Source: Hydractinia symbiolongicarpus (lineage: Eukaryota > Cnidaria > Hydrozoa > Anthoathecata > Hydractiniidae). Taken from it: DNA of 64,000 bases. Positions within the stretch are counted from its first letter, which is position 1. Each line of letters opens with the position of its first letter. The translations under genes and the position numbers were made by a program. The stretch covers positions 24,676,001 through 24,740,000 of the forward strand of contig NC_079879.1 of the NCBI RefSeq assembly GCF_029227915.1, in the 5' to 3' direction. Under the pieces are notes generated by a model, which saw nothing but the letters and a program-made list of their open reading frames with translations, did not search any database and was not told the DNA's origin. Positions 12,717 to 24,236 of this stretch are shown piece after piece.

Positions 12717-13499
12717 TTTTTTCGTTTGTTATCGTTTGCCAAGAATGTTAAATTTTCCTTCATATGTGAAAACTAAAAAGAATATATAAATATAACGCTC
12801 TCTGTTAATTGAGGCTTGCCAAATAGCTAGTTTTTAATAAGTTTTTTTAAACGTTAGAACTTGTGGGATTTGAAACTCACTTTTACTCACACTAAAACTT
12901 TTAGTGTGAGTAAAAATAGCATTGAATCAGTCGCATGTGAGAAGCAATTCAACAAAATATAACCTTAAAAACTAAATATAATATATTAATGTATGACAAA
13001 AATCACCTGACCTATCGATTATTATATCAGACTAAAATCCCGTTTACCAAACACGATCATCTGTCGTCTCCCTGTTTTTAAGTAGATTCTTATCTTACAA
13101 GTAGCTCGTCTGAAACTTGTTTTGCACAGTTTAAACATAACATCTGGATGCAACGAAACTGCATATTAAATTTCCCTTGTTCACACTAAAAAATCATTTA
13201 TTTTATTTAAACAAATTTTTTTCTGCTAACAGTTCAGGCAAACAAGAACACGTAACACAGAAAATTTTTTGCACTTTTCATAAACTTGATACTTCTTCTA
13301 ATTTTGATTTTTATCTGAATGTTTTTTTTCAACTTGAATGGTACTCTGGAAGAGAGTAAAATTAATATAATATAAATGTCTCGTCTAGACTTTCTCTTAG
13401 CAGTGAAATAAAAATAAAGACGGCCTTTGTATGCTAACAAAATTAAATTTTCAATGTAATAAAGAAAAGATGGGAAACCAATCATTTTTTTTGTTTGTT
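12717..13499. other. GPCR 1 upstream region
   Basis: AT-rich sequence upstream of the minus-strand receptor. Apart from the 12881-12915 palindrome I see no clear promoter motif or exon. Confidence 0.4.
12881..12915. promoter_or_regulatory. 35 bp perfect palindrome upstream of GPCR 1
   Basis: A 17-base arm (ttttactcacactaaaa) is followed by a single c and its exact reverse complement. The centre lies about 180 bases upstream of the start codon of the minus-strand receptor. It could be a dimeric factor site, a hairpin in the 5' UTR or a tiny fold-back element. Function is inference. Confidence 0.45.
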
Positions 13500-13607
13500 T
13501 TTTTGTTATAAGAAAAAAGGAAAGTAAAGCAACAAAAAGAATTTAAAGAAAACAAGAAAAAGAGGAAAAAAGAGATAACAACAACAACGAAAAAAAACAA
13601 CATAAAA

Positions 13608-13646
<39 letters not shown>

Positions 13647-13692
13647 AAAACAACAACAAAAAACAACAACAAAAAACAAAAACAACAACAAT
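13500..13692. repeat. (CAA)n microsatellite in an A-rich purine tract
   Basis: A pure CAA run at about 13611-13645 sits in A-rich sequence with interrupted CAA and AAAAC units from 13575 to 13691. On the minus strand it produces artificial open frames of cysteine, phenylalanine and leucine runs, which are not genes. Confidence 0.9.
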
Positions 13693-15929
13693 TCTGATTC
13701 ACAAAATATTAACGGCGCGTTCTTTCTCATTGCAATATCAATGTTTTACTTCTCTTCTTACAGCGCTTAATCCTATGGTTAGGTGGACGTTATTTTCTGC
13801 GATTTTAGGATAACTAGGCCGTGGTAAACGCCCACTAAGGCTACTCCCTTCCTGGTAAATGCCCCCTTAGACAAGCCCCACTTAATACAGTACCACTTCG
13901 CAACTTTCTCTTTGGTTTTTCGTAGATAATAACATTTCCCACCTTACACGTTGTATTGAGGATCGTTTCTTACTGTTTGCAGTGTAAGAAAACTTCCCTT
14001 GGGTTAAATTATCATACGTAGGAGTTATCCAAAGGTGATTATCTACGGGGGACAATCTGGTGCCCAGACCTTCTTTTTCACTGTCGACCATGTAATTGAT
14101 CCAGGATAATATTTGTTATTATTTGTTGATTTTGTTATCGTGTTGACGTGTAGTTCAAAGAAAAGTCTACGCAACCTTTTTCTAAGAGCGGTGTACAAAC
14201 GGAGAGAAATTATTTAGGACCTGTGTTGCCGCAGCCAATAAGATTATTTCAATTTTTTTGCGTCGACTGTACAAAGCTTAGAAAATTAAAGATCACTCAG
14301 GTACCATTGTTTACTCACCCAGGAACGATTAATAAAAAACCATGACAGAATTTCTAAGAGAGAGGGGCTTTTTTCTGTGACCACTCTTGTTTTAAACACC
14401 GATGATAAAACGAGATTTTTGGAATCTGCAGTGCTGACAATATGCTATATAGAACAAATTTTAATTACCTTGGAAACACTCACATTCCTTTAACCATGTT
14501 TTCTTGGTTTGCTGGTTTTAAAGCTTAAAAAGGATAAATTTTTCGTCCGAAATCAATTTATGTATGTTTTCCTGATGCAAAATGAACTTTATCTAATATT
14601 CCTCTCATGTAATCTTCCAAAGAAAACATTCCCGCCATTATTTAATCCACTCTCCAGCTCTCTTACGGCATTTTGCACAGTGTTAGCAATACAAAAAGCT
14701 CAACGGAGAAGAGTTCAAATAAGTGGAAGCTGTTCTATATTTATCTTGACATGTATGCGAGAAAACGTTCGCATAACTTGATCAAGAGGGGTTATAATTG
14801 GTCTACGAAGTCGAAAATACTTACTTTTTTGCTCGATCTCTGGAATAGTCTTCTCCTTAATAAAAGCTGTCGCGGTAATCAAATAATGTATATGGTATCT
14901 TCCTTTATATGTACAGCTGTTTCATGAACAAACACAAGAAATATCGAAATAAAGTTTGGATTATCGAGGCAAACTCGCTCATCTAATACGTGTTTAACGG
15001 TAACCAAAATCTTTTCTTATATTATTCACTAACCCTTTTACATCCATTACTGCCATAGTGAATCCGCATCAAAACTTTGTCGGGTCTAATTGAAAAGATT
15101 TTGAAGCTACTAAAATATGGAGCGACAAAAAAAGGCCGATGTTAAAAAATTTAGGTCAACTCAAGTAAATTGAAAGCCAATTTTACAAAATTTGACTCAC
15201 TTTACAAAAAACATTTGCTTTAAGAGAGCTAACTTTCACAAAGTTTAAAACTTTTGGAGGGAGTTTTAATTTTTTTAGCCAGTCAAAAAAAAGAGATACT
15301 GAATGTTATGGCCATTTACATGCTCTTTTTCTACTGATCCAATCGGTGTTGAAAATGGGACGTACATTAAAAACGAAAATTGTTGGACGAAACAACTTTC
15401 GGATTTTTTTTATCCGAAAATTTTTCAGTCCGCAATTTTTGTCTGCCGAAAGTCTTTTTATCCGAAAATTTTGTTTTTTCTATTTCTTTAAAAAAAAAGC
15501 CAGTGCATAAAAATTATATATAGGGAAATCAGAAAATCAATAAAAAATGCAGTTTTTGAACTTATTATTTCCGTTATTTTCACATTTCACCGAGGCTCTA
15601 TCTGTGATTGAATATATGTACACTATAAATGCTTCTAGCCTTCTTTTTGTGTCATTTTCCATAATAATTACTTTTCAAATTTGGTTGAAATTCGTTCAAA
15701 AGACTTACCCATACATTTTTGACTTTATAAATCTTGTCCGAAAATTTAGTTCTTAATGTATATATATTTAATCTGCTGATGCCACCGAGATTTTTGTTAA
15801 AAACATGTTTTCTAACAATAATTTTAATTTTCGATTTGGTTCTTTAAAAAAAAAGGAGAAGAGTCTATTCGATGGCCTGTTTTAGAAACAAGTACAAGTT
15901 TCGCCTTATACTAAAAAACAGTACGCAGG
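13693..15929. other. Non-coding spacer between the GPCR paralogues
   Basis: No supported gene. A locally repeated GGTAAAxGCCC motif occurs at 13822-13866. Around 15400-15470 there is a repeated TTATCCGAAAATTTT motif, probably a decayed repeat. Small ORFs here show no recognisable domain. Confidence 0.4.
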
Positions 15930-16190
15930 CCTTGGGCTCGAGGTCTGTTGTCTTATGTAGGATCTTTTTTTATCTCTCACACTTTTGCGCAGAAGACCAG
16001 GGTTCGATTTCCCTTGGCGGCGATTCAATATCGGCGAGTGAATGTTACCATAGCCCCGGATTAGCCCAAGCCAAGCCAAGTTAGATGTTACCAGGAGTTG
16101 TCTGGTTAATTACTCTAAGGACTCTTCATTTAAGCCATGACCCTCCTGGAAATAATACAGGGTATATCCTTCGATATTTGGGAGTCTAGT
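15930..16190 (+). mobile_element. tRNA-derived SINE-like element
   Basis: A clear pol III B box (gggttcgatttccc, 16000-16013) lies about 60 bases after a G-rich start, so the head is longer than a canonical tRNA. It is followed by a non-tRNA body with GGCGGCGATTCAATATCGGC and repeated CCAAGCC units. A sharp A box and a simple-repeat 3' tail are not obvious, so the copy is old or the boundaries are approximate. Confidence 0.5.
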
Positions 16191-16961
16191 CTGTAAAATA
16201 TGCACATCTAAACATCTAATTTAAACTGCACTGGAAAGTGGAGAGATATTTAGGTATTAGGGCTTAGGATTAGGTCTCCTGGACATTTTTGTTACGGGGC
16301 ATGCAACAATTAAGTTTACTCTGAGGGGTGAAAGGGTATCACATAGCAAGGAACATAAAAGAACAGAGAAAAGAAAATATTTGTTTTGCGTACGTTAGCT
16401 TTTTAAAAAACATATTTTTATCTATTTTTCTTCTTTGTCTATTTGATCAATTTTTCAAGTGCTTCGCAAAGTTGACGATTATAATGATGACTAATTTTGT
16501 AAAAATAACAACCACACGATCTTTGCATTACGTTTAGCGTTTAGGTATTGTTAAGAAGCTAAACAGATTTTTTTTAGAAAAGACGGGCAAATGGGGCACA
16601 GCCTATTACATGGTAAGACAAACAGCAGGAGTGGGGGTGGAGGGGAGATGCAAAAAGCAAACTTAAGCGAGCAAGGGGGGTCAAAATGGTGTGAGTAACG
16701 TTCTTTTCATATGCTCTTTGCTCTCGAGGGCCTGCATTCGCTAACTAGTGATTTCACTTACGCATAAGAGTTATGGTTTTTAGGTAAAATTGAATGTTCA
16801 TTCCCTTCATTGCGAGGGATCTTGAGAATCTTCTTAAACATGCTTTATTAACGGTCTGATAAAATGTTTAGAATAAGAAGATCAGCGTTAGTGTAAGGTT
16901 GCATCTTTATCGAAAGAAACCCAAGATAAACAAGAGGTTTAAGCTTGCTGGTGCTGTCTTC
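16191..16961. other. Non-coding spacer
   Basis: AT-rich sequence with a short G-rich patch near 16628-16680. No gene is recognised. Confidence 0.35.
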
Positions 16962-17127
16962 CCGTTTGGTTTCATCTTCCGCTAAAACGCAAAATGCCGA
17001 CGAGATGATTTGTTAGCGCATGCGCACTTAGACTAAGTTAGAAATTTTGTGTAAGTGGGCATGCGCTAACAAATAAAGTCATAAACTTTTTGCGCTATAG
17101 CGCAAAATGCAGTCAAATGGAAACGAA
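16962..17127. mobile_element. ~165 bp palindromic MITE
   Basis: Left and right halves are imperfect reverse complements over about 70 bases. The central arms tttgttagcgcatgcgcac and gtgggcatgcgctaacaaa are the best-matched parts. Outer parts share CGTTT...GCGCAAAATGC. A half copy recurs at 23388-23486 with tttgttagcgcgtgcgcat. No coding capacity. Confidence 0.65.
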
Positions 17128-17465
17128 TCTTTTGGTCTATGTTGACTAATAACGACCATGGGTTTGAAAAACATACAGTGAGCTCTCTTTTATCTCAAAC
17201 AAGTGTTTTGGCCTTTTTTATGTTATTATCTCTTCTCTATATTCTTTCTTCAACTCAAACGTTTATGTCTCGACCAAACGTTTGTCCCTTGCGAGTTCGA
17301 GAAAGGAAAGTTTGGGTAAGCGCGGGGTGAGGTTACAGTTCTCTCTCTGTCTCCAAGGCTTTTTAGTATTTAATTATGTAGTAACTTATGTTTTTAAAGA
17401 AATAATATGTTGGTTACAACTTATATACAATAATGTAACAAAGAAATCCAAATCTATAAAATTTT

Positions 17466-18455
17466 CTACTGCTTTGATGTATTTAGTGGCACTTCCACGC
17501 TATTTTTCGGATCTGATCGACGGAAAACGCTTTTAATCGATTCTTGTAACGCTGCTAATCGAATCACAAAATTGAACGGTCGACATAAAGCGCTCGATAA
17601 AATAGCCAACCATATGACATCACGTAACACATGCACGAAATCACAATCACAATTTTTACATAGGTTCATGTAAACGATAAGTATAACACAAGGAAGGTAG
17701 TTGAAAATGAACAGCACAAGCATGCAGAGGAACGTTTTCGTAATTCTTTTATCCATTTGCGTGAACTCAATTGTGTTTTCAGTGCGACGTCGCACGTGTA
17801 CAAGCGAATCTGTGTGGCATCGCAGGCGGCTATCGCGTCGTTGTATTTCGTTCGCTTTTGCCATTCTCAATCGTCGTCTCAGCAGAAACCAAGTAACAAC
17901 CATAACAATAAGCGTAAATATCACGGTTGAAAATGCGAAAACCACTAAGAACCGTATATAACCAATATATAAATAAAATATAGTACTCATTCCACCTAAC
18001 AACCAAGCCACAACCAGCAGCATGATCATTCGTGATTTAGTCAACTTACTGTAGTAATAAAACGGACTCAGGATAACACCAAGTCGATCGATGGTTAACA
18101 CAGCCATTGATAAAACTGAGACAGTATTTGTGAAGAAAAATATAAAATGCATGGTTTTCTGCTCAATGTCTGGAAGAGCTACTACACTCGGTCCCAGGGC
18201 TTCTTTTACGTGAAAACTAATTGACATAGGATCACATATTAAACCCATAATCAAGTCAGAAATTGCAATGTTTGTTATAACCAAGTAATAATTCCGGTTT
18301 AACAAATGACTGAATTTATATAGACCTAGCAATATCAGCAAATTTACTGGAACGGTTGTCAAAAATAAAAAGACAGAAAAACCAGCATCAAAATATGAAA
18401 CTCCAGAGAGATTCATTGAAGTTCCCCCGCATTCCTTTTCCATGTTGTTCAACAT
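17466..18455 (-). CDS. Class A (rhodopsin-like) GPCR, MECA-like, paralogue 2
   Basis: Intronless receptor of 329 residues from the ATG at 18455; the open frame extends to 18506 only through non-ATG codons. It is collinear with the receptor at 11751-12716: YYLVITNIAISD in TM2, TIDRL ending TM3, a Trp in TM4, FNYLP in TM6, CRPFNFVIRL in TM7, and a juxtamembrane FTQMDKRITKTF before TM6 shared almost word for word. Loop 3 has CKNCDCDF, matching the CxxCxC of its neighbour. The TM3-top cysteine is missing and loop 2 is very short. Intracellular loop 3 is longer and Arg-rich. The pair looks like a local duplication in same-strand orientation, since diverged. Ligand unknown; plasma membrane location expected. 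Confidence 0.94.
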   Translation of the reverse strand: MLNNMEKECGGTSMNLSGVSYFDAGFSVFLFLTTVPVNLLILLGLYKFSHLLNRNYYLVITNIAISDLIMGLICDPMSISFHVKEALGPSVVALPDIEQKTMHFIFFFTNTVSVLSMAVLTIDRLGVILSPFYYYSKLTKSRMIMLLVVAWLLGGMSTIFYLYIGYIRFLVVFAFSTVIFTLIVMVVTWFLLRRRLRMAKANEIQRRDSRLRCHTDSLVHVRRRTENTIEFTQMDKRITKTFLCMLVLFIFNYLPCVILIVYMNLCKNCDCDFVHVLRDVIWLAILSSALCRPFNFVIRLAALQESIKSVFRRSDPKNSVEVPLNTSKQ

Positions 18456-18599
18456 TTTGGAAGAGTCAAATTCTCTTGAAGCTTTTTTCAAAATAGAATT
18501 CGCCAATTTGTTTTTGTTTATATCTTTGTAATATTATCACACACAAAGTGGAGTATTTTATTTAAAGTATAAATATATTCTTTTATCTAAAATATGGAA

Positions 18600-18975
18600 A
18601 CAAAATATTTTTAAAAGTGATCACGTTTGAGTGCTATAAGTAGACTTAAAACAGTTAAAAAAAGGTTTGCCAACATTTCTAATTAAGTCTGCTTTACACC
18701 ATGAAAATATGTAATTAAGTTATAAATTCTCCAGTACAGTCTGCTTTACACCGTTTAAATACAGTTAAGTGGCAGTTAATGGCATTAAAATACCAGTAAA
18801 GCCTGATTTATACCATGTTAAGTTGCGACTGATACTATGATAACATCAGTTAAACCGTGATATACACTGTAATAATAAAGTTAGTTTAGTTAATGCTATA
18901 AAACACCAGAAAAACCTGCCAACAAAAAAAGGTACGGTGAAGTTGCAGGTGATACTATAAATTCCTGGAAAGATT
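18600..18975. repeat. Degenerate tandem repeat upstream of GPCR 2
   Basis: Four to five imperfect units of roughly 55-80 bases repeat the theme CCAGTAAAGTCTGCTTTACACC, AAGTTGCAGTTGATACTATAA and ATTCCTGG, beginning about 145 bases upstream of the receptor's start codon. Units differ by substitutions and indels, so the array is old. It lies in the likely promoter of the minus-strand GPCR; whether it regulates anything is unknown. Confidence 0.55.
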
Positions 18976-21900
18976 TTCTGTCATAAGAAACGATTTGACT
19001 TCAGGGCATGCTTAAAATCATGTAGAGGTCCCACAATATAAAGGAACGTAAACGTAGAGCCCTCTCACAAAATATAAAGCTTCTGACGTACCAAAAATCT
19101 GCTGCTACAATTTTTTCCATACCATGTATGTGTAATAAATGTGAAAATCTCGAACAGGAGAAAATGTTGTTTTTATAAAGATGCATACAAGATTTAGTTT
19201 ATCAGATGCATGAGAAGAAATATATACTTTACTTTTCTTTCCAACACTTCAACTTTTATCTTTTATTGTCGTTCATATCAATAGTATTCATAATGATTGT
19301 GGTGAATTTAATGTGCATGAAATATTCAATTTATAATTCCACAAATATGAATGATTAAATAAAACCATGGGCATATATTTTTATAGATCTGAAAATAGAA
19401 TTATTGTGATGACTTTAGTAGTGTTTTTGTTTTTGTTTTAAAGTAGAAAATGAAAATGAAAAGCAAAAAAAATAAGATGAAAAAAAACGAAATTAAAATT
19501 AAATAATAATCAAATAAAAAGTAAGAAATAAATAAATAAAATAAAACAAGAATAGAGTATTCATTAGACGTTGACGAAACAAAACTAAATTTGTATTCTC
19601 AAGTACACACCCCTTTACATATAATATTTTTCTTATAGGATGATCTAAAGGCTAAATTCCAAAGTTTAAAAAATATTTTATAAATAATGCCAAACATCAT
19701 CGAACACTAAAATTCCTTTTTGACGAAATTTGAATAATCAAAAAATTTTGCTTTTCGCTTTCAATTATTAAATGTTTAACTCCCCGGATCGGATCGAATT
19801 GACCAAGCCATGTAAGGGGCAATGAAGTGTGATTCGATCCTTTCTACTTTGTTCTCAGAGTATAGAATTGTTATTTGGTTGTTACCTAGTTGTGAAATTG
19901 AATGCTTTCAAATTTTCGTTGCCCAAATGGTAGCTTTAACCTTTTTAGCAGGAACCTTATTGGTAACAGGATTTTCTTTTAGACGCTAACATGAATTTTG
20001 CACATTCAACAAGCTTTACCAAACAACAAAGCTTTCTTTTCTAGATTTGACATGTCGCGCCATAAAATTTTTTGTAAGCAAAAGAGTTATACCATTTTTT
20101 TACCACGTTACATATTATATTTCATTTATGTGCATTCGTACATCCCACGTTTAAAGTAAACAACCAAATGTTGACCCAGCTTTACTAGCAATTGATGAAA
20201 ATCAAATTATACCTTCTGATTTTAAACTTTACCCTTCTACAGCCTTCTTCTTTCATTTTGAGAAAATTTTCAACTTTTACATACTTTCATTTCCAACCAG
20301 TAATTAATCACTTCGTAATATCACGAGAAATCGATTAAAAATATAATCGCATTCATTTACAATAAATTGCTTTCTTTTTTCTTTTAAAAAATGTTTAAAA
20401 AAAACTTAAAAATTCCCTTCAGTTAGCTACTTCCCGCGTTTTTTTAATTTGGGGAAAACTGGAAACTAGTTTGTTTCTGGGCAACATAACGCAATCTCTG
20501 TTAGCCAAATTCTTAGCTATTATTTTAGGTTTATATTTTTAAAAACTTAAGTCCTAACTTGTTTTAGAAGCTCTGAAAAAAGGCACATCTTGCTGCTCTG
20601 AGATTCTTTGTATAAAATTTAAGAAAAAAGATGCAAGATGTATGTTCCGTGGCGTAAGGCTTGTGGCGATATTATTATGAGTGATTCGTATTTATAAGAG
20701 TTCGTTGTGTAAAGTCCTTCATTCGTAAACAATGTTAAAATTAAGTACAATTGGTTCAAAAGTATACGTTAAGGACTTACGCCTGCCATGTTTACAGAAA
20801 GATGTATGTCTTAAATTTGATCTTCACTAAACTTGAAGCTTGGAGAAAACTTGCAAAACCTACCATCTTAAACGTCATTTTCTGCAAACTGTCAACGCAA
20901 TTTACTTTTGTGTTTACTTTTAAATCAATTTATGGCTGCAAGTACGCTATTAAAGTGAATAATTAATTCATTAAAATCATCTGTATTCACTAATTAAAAT
21001 ACAATAAACATATCATTGAAATAATAAAAATATAAGGAAGCTCCTAATCCTTATTATACGAGAAAATTGATAAAAAAGTCTGTTGTTGTGACACGCGATA
21101 GACACTTCACAAGTACAAAGCCTGCACACGAATGTAAAGTATATTCTTCATTGCAACATTGAAACTGCCACAAAATTTTCACTCTATGTTAACCTTTTTC
21201 ACCTAAAAGTCCGAAAATGTGTATAAAGAAATAGCAAATCAAGTCATCCTTTAAATGTATTTTATTTAATGTTGTAAGCTCATAGATAAAAGAAGATTTA
21301 ATATATTTGTCAACGTTTAAATCTCCAGAGTTGATGTTCTTAGATACGAGAGAAGCTTTAAAGCTGGATTTACACTATAAGATTTTCCTGGTTCACTTTG
21401 AGTCGGAAAACTGCTATATCCAGAATTACTAACAGTACTTCAGTTCAATTGTACTGTTATCAACCTTATCCTGAGATCTCCTTCTAATTCTTCCACCATC
21501 TGTTTCTACGTATTATGTTACTTATTAATTTTTGCTTCGTATAAAATCGAAATTCGGTTAAAGTTAAAATTATCTTACAAAAAAAACCAGTATAGTAATT
21601 TGATTGGTTAATAATTATTTTTGTTTTATAAAATTTCGTTTCTGTATTAAAAAAAGTTGAGATCTTAACTTTCCTTGTTTCCTGAAGACTGGCCAATCAG
21701 TTTTAAGAGTTTCTTTTTTCGGGTTTAAATATATTTAAACCTTTTTTGTCAAAGCTTTTTAATAGCTTATCATTTGATTGTGTATTCGCATAAAAACAGA
21801 AAAAAAATGTCTTACCAAAACCTTATTGGTAAAAAGTTGGAAAAAAATTTTTAGTCGGTAAAAATATTAATCACTTGCACAAAACTTTTGTTACGTTTAT

Positions 21901-22139
21901 ATAAATACAAATTCTCCTTTCTATATCACCGTTTAAAATTTTAGCATTGTCATGTTATATCTTAAAATACGTGATTTTGGATTTTGATGTAATAAAAAAA
22001 GGGGAAGCAAAAATGAAGAAACGTGATGGGTCAAGAACTAAAGTCAGTAAAAACGATAGGTTGGTATTTTTTTTTTACGTACAAAATTAGTCACTGAGCC
22101 AAAATTTAGTCATTATAGTCAGATAGGACCAAAATTTGA
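18976..22139. other. Non-coding spacer
   Basis: About 3.2 kb of AT-rich sequence. I see no coding exon, RNA gene or structured repeat that I can support. Small ORFs at 20751-20966 and 21484-21696 show nothing recognisable. Confidence 0.4.
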
Positions 22140-22140
22140 C

Positions 22141-22233
22141 CTCAGGCACATTTTCATTCCCAGAGCTTCTCCTCGAGGTAAACCCCGAAAGTAGGTTTTA
22201 TCGCGAAGACCTCTGGCGACGAGAATGCCTGAG
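22141..22233. mobile_element. ~93 bp MITE-like inverted repeat
   Basis: The left arm ctcaggcacattttcattcc (22141 on) and the right arm ending gcctgag (22233) are reverse complements over about 25 bases with a few mismatches. The centre is GC-richer than the surroundings. No target-site duplication is obvious. Confidence 0.5.
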
Positions 22234-23387
22234 GCTGGATTTTTCATTCTTTAAACTCCCATCCAAATTTTTTTCTTATTTTTTCCTGAAGTTAAAAATA
22301 CACTTTTAGAAAAAAAAATATCGCAAACAAAAACAATATCAGTAGGCTGAAAGAGAATTCACATCCTGTATTGTTCTTGTTGTGTTTTTATTATTTGACA
22401 AAAGCTGGGACTCGTGTTCTCATAAAAATGTTCTAGCAAAACAAAAAGCGTGTAGTTGAAGAAAATTTGAAGAAGCGAGAGTTACTTATTTTAACCTCAA
22501 CAGGATGTCAAACTGAAAAGCTTTGCAGACACCTGAACTACTTATATATGAATAAAAAGAAATCTTATATCGAAACGGACACAAAAACAACAAAACAAAA
22601 CAAATTCTTACCACCGACGGCAAGGGACATTGACTAACTTAAATTCACACAAGGTTCGATGCTTTCTTTAAAAAAATTTCCTGTCTTCATTATCCAAAAA
22701 GCCAAAAAGTTGAAGTGCGCAGGTGCAAACCGTTTTCACGACATTTCGCAAATGTGTTCTACAAATGTTTATGTAAATCATGTTTGAAAAAAAAATCGTT
22801 TAAATCCCTGAAATATAACGAATAATAACATTGGAGGGATTTCATTGTATGAGAATAAAAGTTAAATGCTGAGTATGTATACATTTGCACTCCCACTTAA
22901 ATGTTTGTTAGTTTGCCTAAAGATTTACGCAATGGGTCAAATATATTGTGAGAGTATAATAACCACTACGAAGGAGAAAAATTAATAATATTTTTTATGA
23001 AATTGATTCCATTGGTTACAGTAGAAATTCTTTGTTTAGTCTAAGTAAAAAAATAAATTTAAATCAGCCACGCCAAAATACGTTTCGCAATGTGTTGTAA
23101 CATATGACGTCAACATACTTTTCATAGTTAAAATTTCCTGCGTTCAATATTCCTCCAAATATTTTAACACGTAGAAGAGATCCTGAATAAAGATCACATC
23201 AACTGCGCGACTAATTCTTTTGACGTAATCAAATCCATATTGGTAGATATATACGCAGTTAGTCTGACTGACTAATGATCCCTTCCCTCCTTAACTCATA
23301 AAAAATGCGTAAATTATTAGTGCATCCAGTTTATAAGGCAGGAAAGAGACCCGTTTATAGGAGAATTTGCAAGCATTCTTTAGCACG
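22234..23387. other. Non-coding spacer
   Basis: AT-rich sequence without a supported gene or repeat. Confidence 0.35.
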
Positions 23388-23486
23388 AAATGACGCTTTT
23401 CATAAACGCTCGTTCCTATCTGCACTTTTCCCTATGGTGCAAAAAGCAAACGACTTAATTTGTTAGCGCGTGCGCATTTAGCCTCG
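23388..23486. repeat. Half copy of the 16962-17127 MITE
   Basis: It contains the arm tttgttagcgcgtgcgcat preceded by AAAAGCAAACGACTTAA, paralleling one arm of the 16962-17127 element. The opposite arm is not present. Confidence 0.45.
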
Positions 23487-23650
23487 CATTAAATCTCTAA
23501 AGAGGGGTGGAATTTGTAAAACTTCTTTCATGTATTTTATATTTTATAAACTCAACAAAAATGAACTGGAAGAAAGTGGAAGTTTTGTGCAAGGACTAAT
23601 GTTTTTATCGATCTCGTTTAGGAATCTTGAGACATATAAAGATAAGATGT

Positions 23651-23730
23651 AACTTCGTCCCCAGGGTTTTCTGACCTCTAAGCATCTATCATCTATTATC
23701 ATTAAAGGATAAATGCCCTAGAAATGAGGT
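23651..23730. mobile_element. ~80 bp MITE of the CAACCTCG family
   Basis: The left end aacttcgtccccagggtttt resembles the terminal repeat of the 5014-7764 element, and the right end (gccctagaaatgaggt) is its degenerate reverse complement. Boundaries are approximate. Confidence 0.45.
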
Positions 23731-24158
23731 AAAGGCGTACCCTAAGAGCAATTTTCAAGGTTTCCTTTTCTAGTTGTTAATTCTGAAGGGCAAGGAAAAA
23801 AAAATTAAGAAAATTTAGAGGAAAGAATAAATGTCAGTTACTAAGAGTAGTATTTTTTATTTTTATAACAGCATTTTGAATAAAACACATTATAACAGAG
23901 CTCTCATACCAGATTTTAACCTTCCCTTTGACCTTTCCTTGTTCTCTCAGAACGAAGAAGGTAGGAGGCATAAAACAATAGCTTGCACAGAGAATTAAAT
24001 CTCCCGTCGTAAAAACGTCATTTCAAGATTACATTCTTATCCTTGTAAGAATTTTTAATTAATCCAATCTTGGATAAATAAAAACAAGTTAATTCTATAA
24101 AAATATTGGTCGTCAAAAGATTTTGTTTTGAAAACTATTTGTTTGACCTCGCTTCACA

Positions 24159-24236
24159 CAACCTCGGTGACAGCGCTTTAGTGTTTTTTTGAACGAGTAA
24201 AGAAGAAAGACCCTAAGAGGGTTGGGATCGAGGTTG
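24159..24236. mobile_element. ~78 bp MITE of the CAACCTCG family
   Basis: It starts caacctcggtgacagcg and ends gggttgggatcgaggttg. Imperfect 9-base direct repeats (cgcttcaca / cgtttcaat) abut the two ends and may be an eroded target-site duplication. Confidence 0.5.

Noticed and set aside
13451-13730. Minus-strand ORFs with Cys or Leu runs
   Set aside because: They are translations of a (CAA)n microsatellite.
11751-18455. The two receptors as opsins
   Set aside because: There is no retinal-binding lysine in TM7 and no TM3-loop 2 cysteine pair.
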